From positions 372,001-436,000 of the forward strand of contig NZ_JAIWYX010000001.1 of NCBI RefSeq assembly GCF_020251205.1: a stretch of 64,000 nt of DNA. The letters run 5' to 3'. This document shows, piece after piece, positions 11,057 to 19,606 of this stretch. Every line of letters begins with the position of its first letter. The stretch's first letter is position 1. The stretch is from Arthrobacter sp. M4 (lineage in GTDB: Bacteria > Actinomycetota > Actinomycetes > Actinomycetales > Micrococcaceae). Below the pieces are notes generated by a model, which made no database searches, was not told where the DNA came from, and saw nothing but the letters and a program-made list of their open reading frames with translations. Made by a program: the position numbers and the translations under genes.

Positions 11057-12412
11057 CTAGGCGCGGACTCCCGTCCGGCTCCTCGCCGTGAAAAACACTG
11101 CTGCGGCGAGCACACCCGCGGCAACGACGCCCGCAGCCACGTTCAATCCGGCGTAACCTGCTGCCGCCAGGACTGGACCGGAGATGGCGCCTCCAATGGC
11201 TCCGGCGGCACCCATCGCAGTATCGGAAACACCTTGCACAACCACTCGATCAGGCATAGCCACGCTCTCGGCCAACAGGGTGGACCCGGAGATCGTGGTG
11301 GCCGACCACCCGAGGCCCAGTAGTACCAACCCTGTGGCGACGGCCGCCGCCTGCCCCTGGCCAACACCAGCGACTCCCACCGCCAGCACCAACAAGGCGC
11401 AGCCCAAGCTCATGGTTCCGGCACGCCCGATCTTGTCTGTCAGCCAGCCCATCAGCGGGGATAACGCGAACATTCCCGCGATGTGCAATGAAATAGTGAA
11501 GCCAATGATTACCAGTGCGTCCGTTCCAGCAACATGCGAGGAGTGCGTTGCAGATGCGCCGGTGACGAGGGCCTGTAGGTGAACCGGAGTCATAGACATC
11601 ACGCCGACCATCACGGCGTGTGCGGCGACGATTGCGGTCAGGGCCAGGATTGCAGGCCGGGAGCCCCGGACGGCGCGCAGACCACGCATGAGGGTGTTAC
11701 CGGTAGGCGCGGCGTTACCGACCCCACCGGGCATGGTTTCCTGCGCGTCCTCTGTGACCGGTTCCCCCGGGGTCGCCGCCAAGGCCCTCGCCAGCAGCAG
11801 CGGATCCGGCCGGAGTGCGGTAACCAGGAGGAGGCAGGACAGGACCAGCCCGGCCGATGAAATCACGAATGGTCCGGCGATGGGCGGCAGCCCCAGCGCC
11901 TGTCCAACGACGGCGCCCGGCTGGATGAGATTGGGACCGGCCACAGCTCCGATGGTGATTGCCCACACCACTACGGATAGGGATCTTCCCCGGTGGTCGG
12001 CGTCCGCGAGGTCCACAGCGGCGAACCTCGCCTGAAGGTTGGAGGCGGAACCAACGCCGACGCCGGCCGTCCCCAGCAGGAGTAACAGTAGCCATCCGGA
12101 GATGACTGCAAGGATGATCAGCAGGGCGCCCGCAAGGGCCGCCAATAATCCGGTAACCAGCCCGATCCGCCGGCCTTTTCGTTCAGCCAGGGACGCCAAC
12201 GGCAGGGCAGTCAGCGCGGCAGCAAGTGTCATCACAGTGGCGGCGGATCCTGCCCAGGCTTCTGTTCCCGACAGGTCTACAGCGAGCAGCGATCCGATTG
12301 ACACAGTTGCTCCTGTGCCGATGGCGCTAAGGATTTGGGCGGCGCTCAGGAGTGCAAGCGTGCGCCGCTGGACGCGGCGAACATCAGGCAAGGCGTTGGG
12401 AATCGTTGCCAT
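11057..12412 (-). CDS. MFS transporter
   Basis: Major facilitator superfamily permease, 451 residues with about 12 hydrophobic segments. The cytoplasmic loop 2-3 motif (LASLAERKGRRIGL) is the classic MFS signature, and a second copy (LMGWLTDKIGRAG) marks the C-terminal half. The pattern resembles drug/multidrug-type permeases. The ATG lies six bases after a TACTCT hexamer, so it is probably transcribed from its own leaderless promoter, separate from terC, which has a terminator in between. The substrate is unknown. Confidence 0.85.
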   Translation of the reverse strand: MATIPNALPDVRRVQRRTLALLSAAQILSAIGTGATVSIGSLLAVDLSGTEAWAGSAATVMTLAAALTALPLASLAERKGRRIGLVTGLLAALAGALLIILAVISGWLLLLLLGTAGVGVGSASNLQARFAAVDLADADHRGRSLSVVVWAITIGAVAGPNLIQPGAVVGQALGLPPIAGPFVISSAGLVLSCLLLVTALRPDPLLLARALAATPGEPVTEDAQETMPGGVGNAAPTGNTLMRGLRAVRGSRPAILALTAIVAAHAVMVGVMSMTPVHLQALVTGASATHSSHVAGTDALVIIGFTISLHIAGMFALSPLMGWLTDKIGRAGTMSLGCALLVLAVGVAGVGQGQAAAVATGLVLLGLGWSATTISGSTLLAESVAMPDRVVVQGVSDTAMGAAGAIGGAISGPVLAAAGYAGLNVAAGVVAAGVLAAAVFFTARSRTGVRA

Positions 12413-12418
12413 CTACCG

Positions 12419-12424
12419 AGAGTA
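12419..12424 (-). promoter_or_regulatory. -10 element of leaderless MFS promoter
   Basis: TACTCT on the minus strand, six bases before the ATG of the MFS gene and just downstream of the terC terminator. Confidence 0.5.
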
Positions 12425-12439
12425 GACCAACGAATGATG

Positions 12440-12488
12440 AAAAACAGCCCTGGTCCCGAACTGAACTGGTCAGGCGGGACCCGGGCTG
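12440..12488 (-). terminator. Rho-independent terminator of terC
   Basis: Two 14-base arms (12445-12458 and 12475-12488) pair with one mismatch. On the minus strand the hairpin is followed directly by a run of five T, just beyond the terC stop codon. Confidence 0.75.
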
Positions 12489-12507
12489 CTTTAACTCGGA
12501 TTATGGC

Positions 12508-13539
12508 TTAGTCGACGTCGCTCATTGAACGGCTTTTGCGGGCATCCTCTTCGAGCCTCGCGTCCAGCTTGGACCGCTGGGCTGCAGGGCTGAGGAGGCT
12601 TGCGACGACCGCCACCAGGATGGTGCCAATGATGATCGCAAGAGACACATACGTGGGGATTTCCGGTGCCCATTCGATGTGCTGGCCGTTGTTGATGAAT
12701 GGAAGCTCGTTGACATGCATGGCGTGCAGCACTAGCTTGACGCCGATGAAGGCGAGAATCACCGAGAGTGCGTGCTTGAGGTAGATGAGCTTGTTCATGA
12801 GGCCACCGAGCAGGAAGTAGAGCTGGCGGAGGCCCATCAGGGCAAAAATGTTGGCCGTGAAGACGATGAACGCGCTCTGGGTCAGGCCAAAGATCGCGGG
12901 GATGGAATCGACAGCGAAGAGGAGGTCGGTCATGCCGATAGTGACGAACACTATCAGCATCGGCGTAAACACCTTTCTGCCGTTCAGGGTGGTGCGCAGC
13001 TTGCCTCCATCGAACTTCTCCGACATCGGGATGACTTTGCGGATCCGCGCGATGAGAGGGTTCTCCCGCTCCTCTTCGTCTTCGCCCTCGTCCTGGGTTT
13101 GCTTCCACGCTGTCCACAGCAGGAAGGCGCCAAAGATGTAGAAGACCCAGCTGAACTGCTCGATCACAAAGGCGCCAAGCAGGATGAATATTCCGCGCAG
13201 GATCAACGCGATGATGATCCCCACCATCAGTACTTCCTGCTGATACTTACGAGGCACGGAGAAGCGGGCCATGATGATGATGAACACAAACAGGTTGTCG
13301 ATGCTGAGGCTGTATTCGGTTACCCAACCGGCAATGAATTGACCGCCAAACTCTGCCCCGGTGAACGCGAACATCGCCCCGGCGAACACCAGTGCCAAGG
13401 CAACGTAGAACGCCACCCAAAGCCCTGCTTCCTTCATGGACGGCTCGTGGGGTCGTTTCAGGACAAGTAGCAAATCGGTGAGCAGGATGAGGCCCAGCAC
13501 AACAAAGGAGCCCACCTCAAACCAGACGGGAAGTTCCAC
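12508..13539 (-). CDS. TerC-family integral membrane protein, probable manganese exporter
   Basis: Polytopic membrane protein (343 residues) of the TerC/Alx family. Conserved acidic intramembrane motifs are visible: EYSLSIDNLFVFIII in the first repeat and TDLLFAVDSIPAIFG in the second. TerC proteins such as Alx and YceF/MeeF are linked to Mn(II) export and metalation of exported enzymes. The GTG start at 13539 (VELPVWFEVGSF) is chosen because AAAGG lies upstream and the longer reading frame would run into the leader. That leader carries the features of a yybP-ykoY manganese riboswitch. A terminator follows. Confidence 0.88.
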   Translation of the reverse strand: MELPVWFEVGSFVVLGLILLTDLLLVLKRPHEPSMKEAGLWVAFYVALALVFAGAMFAFTGAEFGGQFIAGWVTEYSLSIDNLFVFIIIMARFSVPRKYQQEVLMVGIIIALILRGIFILLGAFVIEQFSWVFYIFGAFLLWTAWKQTQDEGEDEEERENPLIARIRKVIPMSEKFDGGKLRTTLNGRKVFTPMLIVFVTIGMTDLLFAVDSIPAIFGLTQSAFIVFTANIFALMGLRQLYFLLGGLMNKLIYLKHALSVILAFIGVKLVLHAMHVNELPFINNGQHIEWAPEIPTYVSLAIIIGTILVAVVASLLSPAAQRSKLDARLEEDARKSRSMSDVD

Positions 13540-13564
13540 AAGGTACCTTTCGCAGGGTGCACAA

Positions 13565-13683
13565 AACGGAGTAAGTCTCTCCGGCCGCCTATGCATTCGT
13601 GCTGAAATCGGCGTCCCGCTGCGCCCGGCGAGGCATCTGTGCCTTGCGTGCTGACGGACGAAGCGCTTGGGATACTCCCCTAC
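13565..13683 (-). ncRNA. yybP-ykoY manganese riboswitch (candidate)
   Basis: Between uvrB and terC, the minus strand contains TAGGGGAGTATCCC (13668-13681) and, about 90 bases later, GGAGAGACTTACTCC (13568-13582). GGAGTA and TACTCC can pair as the closing P1 stem. The GGGGAGTA block and the AGAC before the closing strand are hallmarks of the yybP-ykoY element, and TerC-family genes are among its known targets. It ends about 30 bases before the terC GTG. I could not fold it or score it against the family covariance model. Confidence 0.7.
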
Positions 13684-13700
13684 GTGTTCACCACTGTACC

Positions 13701-15800
13701 TTAGGCGTGGCCTGCCGACTGCATCTGCCTCAGCTCCCGCTTTAGCTCGCTGACTTCGTCCCGTAATCTGGCGGCGATTTCGAACTGCAGCTCAGCGGCA
13801 GCGCTGTGCATTTGCTCCGTTAGCTGTTCGATGAGCCCCACCAGATCCTCCGCGGGCGCGGCGGCCAGGCCGTCAGCCCGTACGGTAGCCGCCCCCTTGG
13901 AGCCGCTGCTGGTACGGCGGCCCCCCTTGGCCAGCCTGTTGTTGTTGAGGAGTTCTTGTGTGTCGGCGTCTTCGCGGGCCAACTGGTCGGTGATGTCTGC
14001 GATCTTCTTGCGCAGTGGCTGGGGATCCACGCCGTTCTCTTTGTTGAAGGCAACCTGGACCGCGCGGCGGCGGTTGGTCTCCTCAATGGCCAGTGCCATG
14101 GAGTCAGTGATGCGGTCCGCGTACATGTGTACCTGCCCGGACACATTTCGCGCTGCACGGCCAATGGTCTGGATTAGCGAGGTGGATGAACGCAGGAAGC
14201 CTTCCTTGTCCGCGTCGAGGATGCTCACCAGGGAGACTTCGGGCAGGTCAAGGCCCTCACGGAGCAGGTTGATGCCCACAAGAACGTCAAAGCTGCCCAG
14301 CCTCAGTTCCCTGAGCAGCTCGACACGGCGCAGCGTGTCAACGTCGGAGTGGAGGTATTGGACCTTGACGCCGTGGCCCAGCAGGTAATCCGTGAGGTCC
14401 TCAGCCATCCGCTTGGTGAGCGTAGTGACGAGGACTCGTTCGTCGCGCTCCACCCGGTTGCGGATCTCGCCGAGGAGGTCGTCAATCTGGCCTTTGGTCG
14501 GCTTGACGACCACCTCCGGATCAACAAGGCCGGTGGGCCGAATGATCTGCTGGACAACGCCGTCGGACTTTCCAAGTTCGTACTTGCCGGGCGTGGCGGA
14601 GAGGTAGACGGTCTGCCCGATGCGCTCCAGGAACTCGTCCCATTTCAGCGGCCTATTGTCCATGGCAGAGGGCAGACGGAAGCCGTGGTCCACCAGCGTG
14701 CGCTTGCGGGACATGTCCCCCTCGTACATGGCGCCGATCTGCGGGACTGTGACGTGCGACTCGTCAATGACCAGGAGGAAATCATCAGGGAAATAGTCCA
14801 GCAGGCAATGCGGGGCAGTCCCGGGTCCGCGTCCGTCTATGTGCCGGGAGTAGTTCTCGATGCCGTTGCAGAACCCCATCTGCTGCATCATCTCGAGGTC
14901 GTAGGTGGTCCGCATTCGCAATCGCTGGGCCTCCACCAGTTTGTTCTGTCCCTCGAGCACCTTGAGCCGATCAGCCAGTTCGTCCTCGATTCCGGCGATG
15001 GCACGCGTCATCCGCTCCGGCCCCGCAACATAGTGGGACGCCGGGAAGACATACATTTCCGTTTCTTCCCGAAGTACTTCGCCCGTGACGGGATGCAGCG
15101 TATGGATGGCCTCGATTTCGTCGCCGAAAAATTCGATCCGCAGTGCCAGTTCCTCGTACATGGGGATGATCTCCACGGTGTCCCCGCGGACGCGGAACGT
15201 TCCACGGTGGAAGTCCATGTCATTCCGGACATACTGCATGGCGACGAACTGGCGAAGCAGGTCATCGCGGTTCAGCTCAGCACCCTGCTTCAGCGTGACC
15301 ATGCCCGCGATGTATTCTTCCGGCGTACCCAGGCCATAGATGCACGAAACCGTGGCCACAACAACAACGTCCCGGCGGGTCAGCAGGGCGTTGGTGGCCG
15401 AGTGCCGCAGCCGCTCCACTTCCTCGTTGATTGAGGAATCCTTCTCGATGAAGGTATCCGTTTGCGGAACGTAGGCTTCCGGCTGGTAATAGTCGTAGTA
15501 GGAGACGAAGTACTCCACTGCATTGTTGGGCAGGAGTTCACGAAATTCGTTAGCCAACTGTGCCGCGAGCGTCTTGTTCTGGACTAAAACCAATGTGGGC
15601 CTCTGCACCTGCTCAATGACCCAAGCGGTTGTGGCACTCTTACCGGTACCGGTGGCGCCGAGCAGCACAACGTCCTTTTCGCCGTTCTTGATGCGTTCCG
15701 TCAGTTCCGCGATGGCCGTCGGCTGGTCGCCCGCAGGCTTGTACTCGCTGACTACCTCAAAGGGCGCCACAACACGGTTGATCTCCTGGGCAAGGCTCAT
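13701..15800 (-). CDS. uvrB: UvrABC excinuclease subunit B
   Basis: DNA-damage verification helicase-like subunit of nucleotide excision repair, 699 residues. Walker [10 protein letters not shown] lies near residues 47-55, the beta-hairpin [20 protein letters not shown] that locks on DNA follows, and helicase motifs ([21 protein letters not shown]) are intact. The last 35 residues form the UVR coiled motif ([20 protein letters not shown]) that contacts UvrC. The ATG is six bases after a TAGATT hexamer, suggesting a leaderless mRNA. No clear SOS box was found here, unlike uvrA. Confidence 0.97.
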   Translation of the reverse strand: MSLAQEINRVVAPFEVVSEYKPAGDQPTAIAELTERIKNGEKDVVLLGATGTGKSATTAWVIEQVQRPTLVLVQNKTLAAQLANEFRELLPNNAVEYFVSYYDYYQPEAYVPQTDTFIEKDSSINEEVERLRHSATNALLTRRDVVVVATVSCIYGLGTPEEYIAGMVTLKQGAELNRDDLLRQFVAMQYVRNDMDFHRGTFRVRGDTVEIIPMYEELALRIEFFGDEIEAIHTLHPVTGEVLREETEMYVFPASHYVAGPERMTRAIAGIEDELADRLKVLEGQNKLVEAQRLRMRTTYDLEMMQQMGFCNGIENYSRHIDGRGPGTAPHCLLDYFPDDFLLVIDESHVTVPQIGAMYEGDMSRKRTLVDHGFRLPSAMDNRPLKWDEFLERIGQTVYLSATPGKYELGKSDGVVQQIIRPTGLVDPEVVVKPTKGQIDDLLGEIRNRVERDERVLVTTLTKRMAEDLTDYLLGHGVKVQYLHSDVDTLRRVELLRELRLGSFDVLVGINLLREGLDLPEVSLVSILDADKEGFLRSSTSLIQTIGRAARNVSGQVHMYADRITDSMALAIEETNRRRAVQVAFNKENGVDPQPLRKKIADITDQLAREDADTQELLNNNRLAKGGRRTSSGSKGAATVRADGLAAAPAEDLVGLIEQLTEQMHSAAAELQFEIAARLRDEVSELKRELRQMQSAGHA

Positions 15801-15806
15801 GGAACA

Positions 15807-15812
15807 AATCTA
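15807..15812 (-). promoter_or_regulatory. -10 element of leaderless uvrB promoter
   Basis: TAGATT on the minus strand, six bases before the uvrB ATG. Confidence 0.5.
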
Positions 15813-15871
15813 CCGCCGCCCACTGACAGTTTCCCTACTCCTTTGGGCTGAGCGGGAGCTGGCTAAGGCGC

Positions 15872-17086
15872 TCAGGAATATGACGGCGTCTTCCAGCCCG
15901 ACTGAGCCGCCCAAGAATTCATGGCAGGAAAAGCGACGTCGGTAAACCATGCTTCCTTGGCCGAAGCGTAGGCATGCGTGGAGGATTCCCCTTGATGCAA
16001 CTGCATGAGCCGCTGCTTCTCGGCCAGGTACGCTGCCACCGCGTCCGGATTGGCCCGGAGCCAGTCGCGGAAGAGCAGCGCGTACCGCCACCCCGGTGAT
16101 CCGACCTTCCGCACGTGCAGGTTCACGGCCCTGCCGGGATCCGCATTGGCGTGGAACCGCTTTTGCCAGCTGCCGGCGTCGAAGTCGGGGGCTTTGGGCG
16201 TGTCCTGTTCCGCACCTTTCTGGCGCGGAAAACCCGCCGCGACGAGCAGCGGCGCAATCCTGTCGGCGTCGTCAAGGTCTTTCACCGTGAGCTGCAGATC
16301 CAGAACATCCTTCGCAGGCAAGCCCGGCACCGCCGTGGACCCGATGTGGTCGATTGCCACCGCGGCATGCCCGACGGCGGCGCGTAGCCTCCCTGCGATT
16401 CGTTCGGCCTGCGCCGGCCAACTGGGATCCGGCGGAACAAGAACGGCGGGCCCGCTGCGGTCTGCGCGTACCTGGCGGAGGAGATTGTCCGTAAAGGGGA
16501 CCAGCCGTTGCGTCCAGAGCGAGTCCACCAGGGCCAGCAGGGACTCAACAGACCCGGAGTTGTCCAGAACCACATCGGCGGCCGCCAGACGTTGGTCCCT
16601 GGAGGCCTGTGCCGCCATGCGTGCCATCGCGTCCTGCGGCTCCATCCCGCGCAGCCGAACCATACGGTCCAGCCTTAGTTCATCCGGTGCGTCCACAACC
16701 ACCACCAGATGGAAGGCGTCGCCCTGTCCGGTTTCCACGAGCAACGGAATGTCCTGGACCACGATGTCCCCCGGCGCAGCTTCCGAGAGGATGGCAGCTG
16801 CACGCGCCCGAACGAGCGGATGGATGATGCCGTTGAGCACCTCCCGTTGTTCGGGCTCGGCGAACACGATCCGACCCAGGGCAGGCCGGTCCAAAGTCCC
16901 CTCGGCGGTGAGGACCCCGTGACCGAATTCCCGGACCACACGATCCAGGCCTGCCGTGCCCGGGGCCACGACGTCCCGGGCAAGGACATCAGCATCCACA
17001 AGGATGGCACCGAGTTCCTTTAACCGTGTGGCTACCAGTGATTTGCCGGAAGCAATGCCGCCTGTGAGTCCGATCTTCAGCACCAC
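15872..17086 (-). CDS. coaE: dephospho-CoA kinase fused to a GrpB/UPF0157 domain
   Basis: Residues 1 to about 200 are dephospho-CoA kinase, the last step of CoA synthesis: Walker A GLTGGIASGKS near the N-terminus, DADVLARDVVAPG, and the LID-region RMVRLRGM. Residues about 215-404 form a GrpB/UPF0157 nucleotidyltransferase-fold domain (DHIGSTAVPGLPAKDVLDLQ). The 404-residue size and fusion match actinobacterial CoaE, including the mycobacterial enzyme. The start is GTG. It is divergent from the IMPACT-family gene, with only 19 bases between the two starts. Confidence 0.93.
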   Translation of the reverse strand: MVLKIGLTGGIASGKSLVATRLKELGAILVDADVLARDVVAPGTAGLDRVVREFGHGVLTAEGTLDRPALGRIVFAEPEQREVLNGIIHPLVRARAAAILSEAAPGDIVVQDIPLLVETGQGDAFHLVVVVDAPDELRLDRMVRLRGMEPQDAMARMAAQASRDQRLAAADVVLDNSGSVESLLALVDSLWTQRLVPFTDNLLRQVRADRSGPAVLVPPDPSWPAQAERIAGRLRAAVGHAAVAIDHIGSTAVPGLPAKDVLDLQLTVKDLDDADRIAPLLVAAGFPRQKGAEQDTPKAPDFDAGSWQKRFHANADPGRAVNLHVRKVGSPGWRYALLFRDWLRANPDAVAAYLAEKQRLMQLHQGESSTHAYASAKEAWFTDVAFPAMNSWAAQSGWKTPSYS

Positions 17087-17093
17087 TCAAGAC

Positions 17094-17099
17094 TAGACT
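17094..17099 (+). promoter_or_regulatory. -10 element of leaderless IMPACT-family gene promoter
   Basis: TAGACT six bases before the GTG at 17106, inside the 19-base gap to the divergent coaE start. The gap is too short for any leader. Confidence 0.6.
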
Positions 17100-17105
17100 G
17101 GACCG

Positions 17106-17798
17106 GTGCCGGACGAGGAACAAAGCAGAACCACCAGCTATACGACATTGGCGCCGGGCCAGGACTTCAGGCAGGAACTGGAGATCAAGAGGTCCCGGTT
17201 CATCACAGTCCTTCGCAGGGCATCGGATGAAGATGGCGCCCGGGCACTGGTGTCCGATCTGCGCAAGGAATTCCATGACGCCCGGCACCACTGCTCAGCG
17301 TTTATCCTCGGCCCGGACCGTACGGTCCAGCGTTCCAGCGACGACGGCGAACCGTCCGGGACCGCCGGTATTCCGATGCTCGAAGCACTCCTGAAACGCG
17401 AGACCCGCCCGGGTGTAACGGACCTCAGTGACGTGAGTGCCGTCGTCGTACGCTACTTCGGCGGGATCCTGCTGGGAGCGGGTGGCCTGGTCCGGGCCTA
17501 TTCTGAATCCGTCTCGTCGGCGTTGGAAGCGGCGCCGCTGGTGCAACGACGGCGGCTCCGGGTCTGCGCAGTGCGGGTACCGCACGCGGCTGCCGGGAGG
17601 CTGGACAACGACCTCCGTGCATCCGGGTTTGCCATGGCGGAAACCAACTACGAGGAGCAGGAGACCGTCCTGCGGCTTGCAATCCAGGACATCCCCGAAG
17701 AACTCGCTTCAGCCCGAGACCGCGTGGCGGCCCTCACGGCGGGTGCCGCGAAACTGTCCCCTGAAGGCACCGAATGGATTGACGTGCCTTCCATGTGA
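17106..17798 (+). CDS. YigZ/IMPACT-family protein
   Basis: A 230-residue member of the YigZ/IMPACT family (UPF0029 N-terminal domain plus a C-terminal DUF1949-type domain). The core signature is clear: FHDARHHCSAFILG, SSDDGEPSGTAGIPMLE and VVVRYFGGILLGAGGLVRAY. Eukaryotic IMPACT controls Gcn2; the role of the bacterial protein is not settled. Translation starts at GTG with no leader. A strong hairpin with a T run follows the gene. Confidence 0.92.
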   Translation: MPDEEQSRTTSYTTLAPGQDFRQELEIKRSRFITVLRRASDEDGARALVSDLRKEFHDARHHCSAFILGPDRTVQRSSDDGEPSGTAGIPMLEALLKRETRPGVTDLSDVSAVVVRYFGGILLGAGGLVRAYSESVSSALEAAPLVQRRRLRVCAVRVPHAAAGRLDNDLRASGFAMAETNYEEQETVLRLAIQDIPEELASARDRVAALTAGAAKLSPEGTEWIDVPSM

Positions 17799-17842
17799 TG
17801 CTCGACGGCGGTGCGGCACCGGCTGCTGGAAGCCGCAAGACG

Positions 17843-17880
17843 ACGAATGGCCGCCCCCGAAGGGACGGCCATTCGTTTTG
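17843..17880 (+). terminator. terminator between the IMPACT-family gene and rpsA
   Basis: A perfect 11-bp stem (17843-17853 with 17866-17876), a further 3 bp inside it and a CGAA tetraloop, followed by TTTT on the plus strand. On the minus strand the stem also lies directly downstream of rpsA, so it may serve both convergent genes, although that side lacks a T run. Confidence 0.8.
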
Positions 17881-17902
17881 CTAGCTCAGTTGAGCGGCGA
17901 CC

Positions 17903-19378
17903 TTAGTTGCCGGTCAGCTTCTCGCGCAGTGCGGCGAGAGCTTCGTCGGACGCCAGGGTGCCGGAGCTGGACTCGGAAGCAGCAGGCTCCGAGCTGTAGC
18001 TGGTCGGGGCAGCCTCGTTGTCGCCGGCAGCCGCAGCGGCGGCGTCGTCGGCAGCGTGCTGTGCAACCTGCTTCTTGTGGGCTTCCCAACGGGCCTGGGC
18101 GTCAGCGTACTGCTGCTCCCATGCGGCACGCTGAGCCTCGTAGCCTTCGAGCCATTCGTTGGACTCGGGGTCGAAGCCCTCGGGGTACTTGTAGTTACCC
18201 TCTTCGTCGTACTCGGCGGCCATGCCGTACAGGGCCGGGTCAAACTCGGTGCTGTCTGCGTCAACGCCCTCGTTAGCCTGCTTGAGGGATAGCGAGATGC
18301 GGCGGCGCTCGAGGTCGATGTCGATGACCTTGACGAACAGCTCGTCGCCAACGGAGACAACCTGCTCGGCCAGTTCGACGTGGCGGACAGCCAGCTCGGA
18401 GATGTGGACGAGGCCTTCGATGCCGTCTTCGACGCGAACGAACGCACCGAACGGAACCAGCTTGGTGACCTTACCCGGGACAACCTGGCCCAAGGCGTGG
18501 GTGCGGGCGAAGGTCTGCCACGGGTCTTCCTGGGTGGCCTTGAGGGACAGGGAGACACGCTCGCGGTCCAGGTCCACTTCGAGAACCTCGACGGTGACTT
18601 CCTGGCCAACTTCGACAACCTCGGACGGGTGGTCGATGTGCTTCCAGGACAGCTCGGAAACGTGAACCAGGCCGTCTACGCCGCCCAGGTCCACGAATGC
18701 ACCGAAGTTGACGATGGAGGACACGACACCAGGGCGAACCTGGCCCTTCTCCAGCTTGTTGAGGAAGGTGGAGCGGACCTCGGACTGGGTCTGCTCGAGC
18801 CATGCACGGCGGGACAGGACCACGTTGTTGCGGTTCTTGTCCAGCTCGATGATCTTGGCTTCGATCTGCTGACCGATGTACGGAGCCAGGTCGCGGACGC
18901 GGCGCATCTCGACCAGGGAGGCGGGGAGGAAGCCGCGCAGACCGATGTCCAGGATGAGGCCACCCTTGACAACCTCGATGACGGTACCGGTAACGACGCC
19001 GTCTTCTTCCTTGACCTTCTCGATGTCGCCCCAGGCGCGCTCGTACTGTGCGCGCTTCTTGGAGAGGATCAGGCGGCCTTCTTTGTCTTCCTTGGTGAGC
19101 ACCAGGGCTTCGACCTGATCGCCAACGGCGACAACTTCGCCGGGGTCAACGTCGTGCTTGATGGAAAGCTCGCGGGAGGGGATGACACCTTCGGTCTTGT
19201 AACCGATGTCGAGCAGGACTTCGTCGCGGTCGACCTTGACGACAGTGCCTTCGACGAGGTCTCCGTCGTTGAAGTACTTGATGGTGGCGTCGACTGCTGC
19301 GAGGAAGTCCTCGGCGGTGCCAATGTCGTTTACTGCGACGACGGGGGCACCGGTCTTCTCGGTGGAGGTGATGGTCAT
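17903..19378 (-). CDS. rpsA: 30S ribosomal protein S1
   Basis: mRNA-binding ribosomal protein, 491 residues. Four S1 (OB-fold) repeats run from about residue 35 to 365 (GDLVEGTVVKVDRDEVLLDIG; GVVTGTVIEVVKGGLILDIG; GVVSSIVNFGAFVDLGG; GKVTKLVPFGAFVRVEDG), the four-domain form usual in actinobacteria rather than the six of E. coli. The acidic, Ala-rich tail ends in LASDEALAALREKL. The ATG has only a distant GGAG about ten bases upstream, a weak ribosome-binding site. A structured 130-base leader with its own promoter precedes it, which suggests feedback control by S1. Confidence 0.97.
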   Translation of the reverse strand: MTITSTEKTGAPVVAVNDIGTAEDFLAAVDATIKYFNDGDLVEGTVVKVDRDEVLLDIGYKTEGVIPSRELSIKHDVDPGEVVAVGDQVEALVLTKEDKEGRLILSKKRAQYERAWGDIEKVKEEDGVVTGTVIEVVKGGLILDIGLRGFLPASLVEMRRVRDLAPYIGQQIEAKIIELDKNRNNVVLSRRAWLEQTQSEVRSTFLNKLEKGQVRPGVVSSIVNFGAFVDLGGVDGLVHVSELSWKHIDHPSEVVEVGQEVTVEVLEVDLDRERVSLSLKATQEDPWQTFARTHALGQVVPGKVTKLVPFGAFVRVEDGIEGLVHISELAVRHVELAEQVVSVGDELFVKVIDIDLERRRISLSLKQANEGVDADSTEFDPALYGMAAEYDEEGNYKYPEGFDPESNEWLEGYEAQRAAWEQQYADAQARWEAHKKQVAQHAADDAAAAAAGDNEAAPTSYSSEPAASESSSGTLASDEALAALREKLTGN

Positions 19379-19423
19379 GTAGTAGGGGCTCCGTTGTGGA
19401 TAGTGTGTCGGTCAGGCAAACCG

Positions 19424-19449
19424 CCGGCATCCCGCGGACGGGCTGCCGG
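19424..19449 (-). promoter_or_regulatory. stable hairpin in the rpsA leader
   Basis: On the minus strand CCGGCA pairs with TGCCGG. After a single G/A mismatch CCCG pairs with CGGG, closing a TCCG tetraloop. It sits about 45 bases upstream of the rpsA start, inside the predicted untranslated leader. Confidence 0.6.
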
Positions 19450-19518
19450 ACACGGCGAAAACCGGGTCATCCTGAATTGTGGATTGTTAAAAAACGCGCA
19501 CCCAGTACGCGCCCGTTC

Positions 19519-19548
19519 ATTCTAGTGGCAGCCGCCAACCGGGGTCAA
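19519..19548 (-). promoter_or_regulatory. rpsA promoter
   Basis: TTGACC (19543-19548), an 18-base spacer and TAGAAT (19519-19524) on the minus strand form a near-consensus housekeeping promoter, the best in the window. The predicted transcript start is near 19512, about 130 bases from the ATG. Confidence 0.75.
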
Positions 19549-19606
19549 AACCACCAACTATGCCTGCTTCAGAAGTGGTCAGGCAGCGCACGGCTGGATA
19601 GTTGGC

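Noticed and set aside
11051..11069. GAGTCC/GGACTC inverted repeat between the convergent hydrolase and MFS genes.
   Set aside because: Only six base pairs, overlaps the MFS coding end and has no T run.
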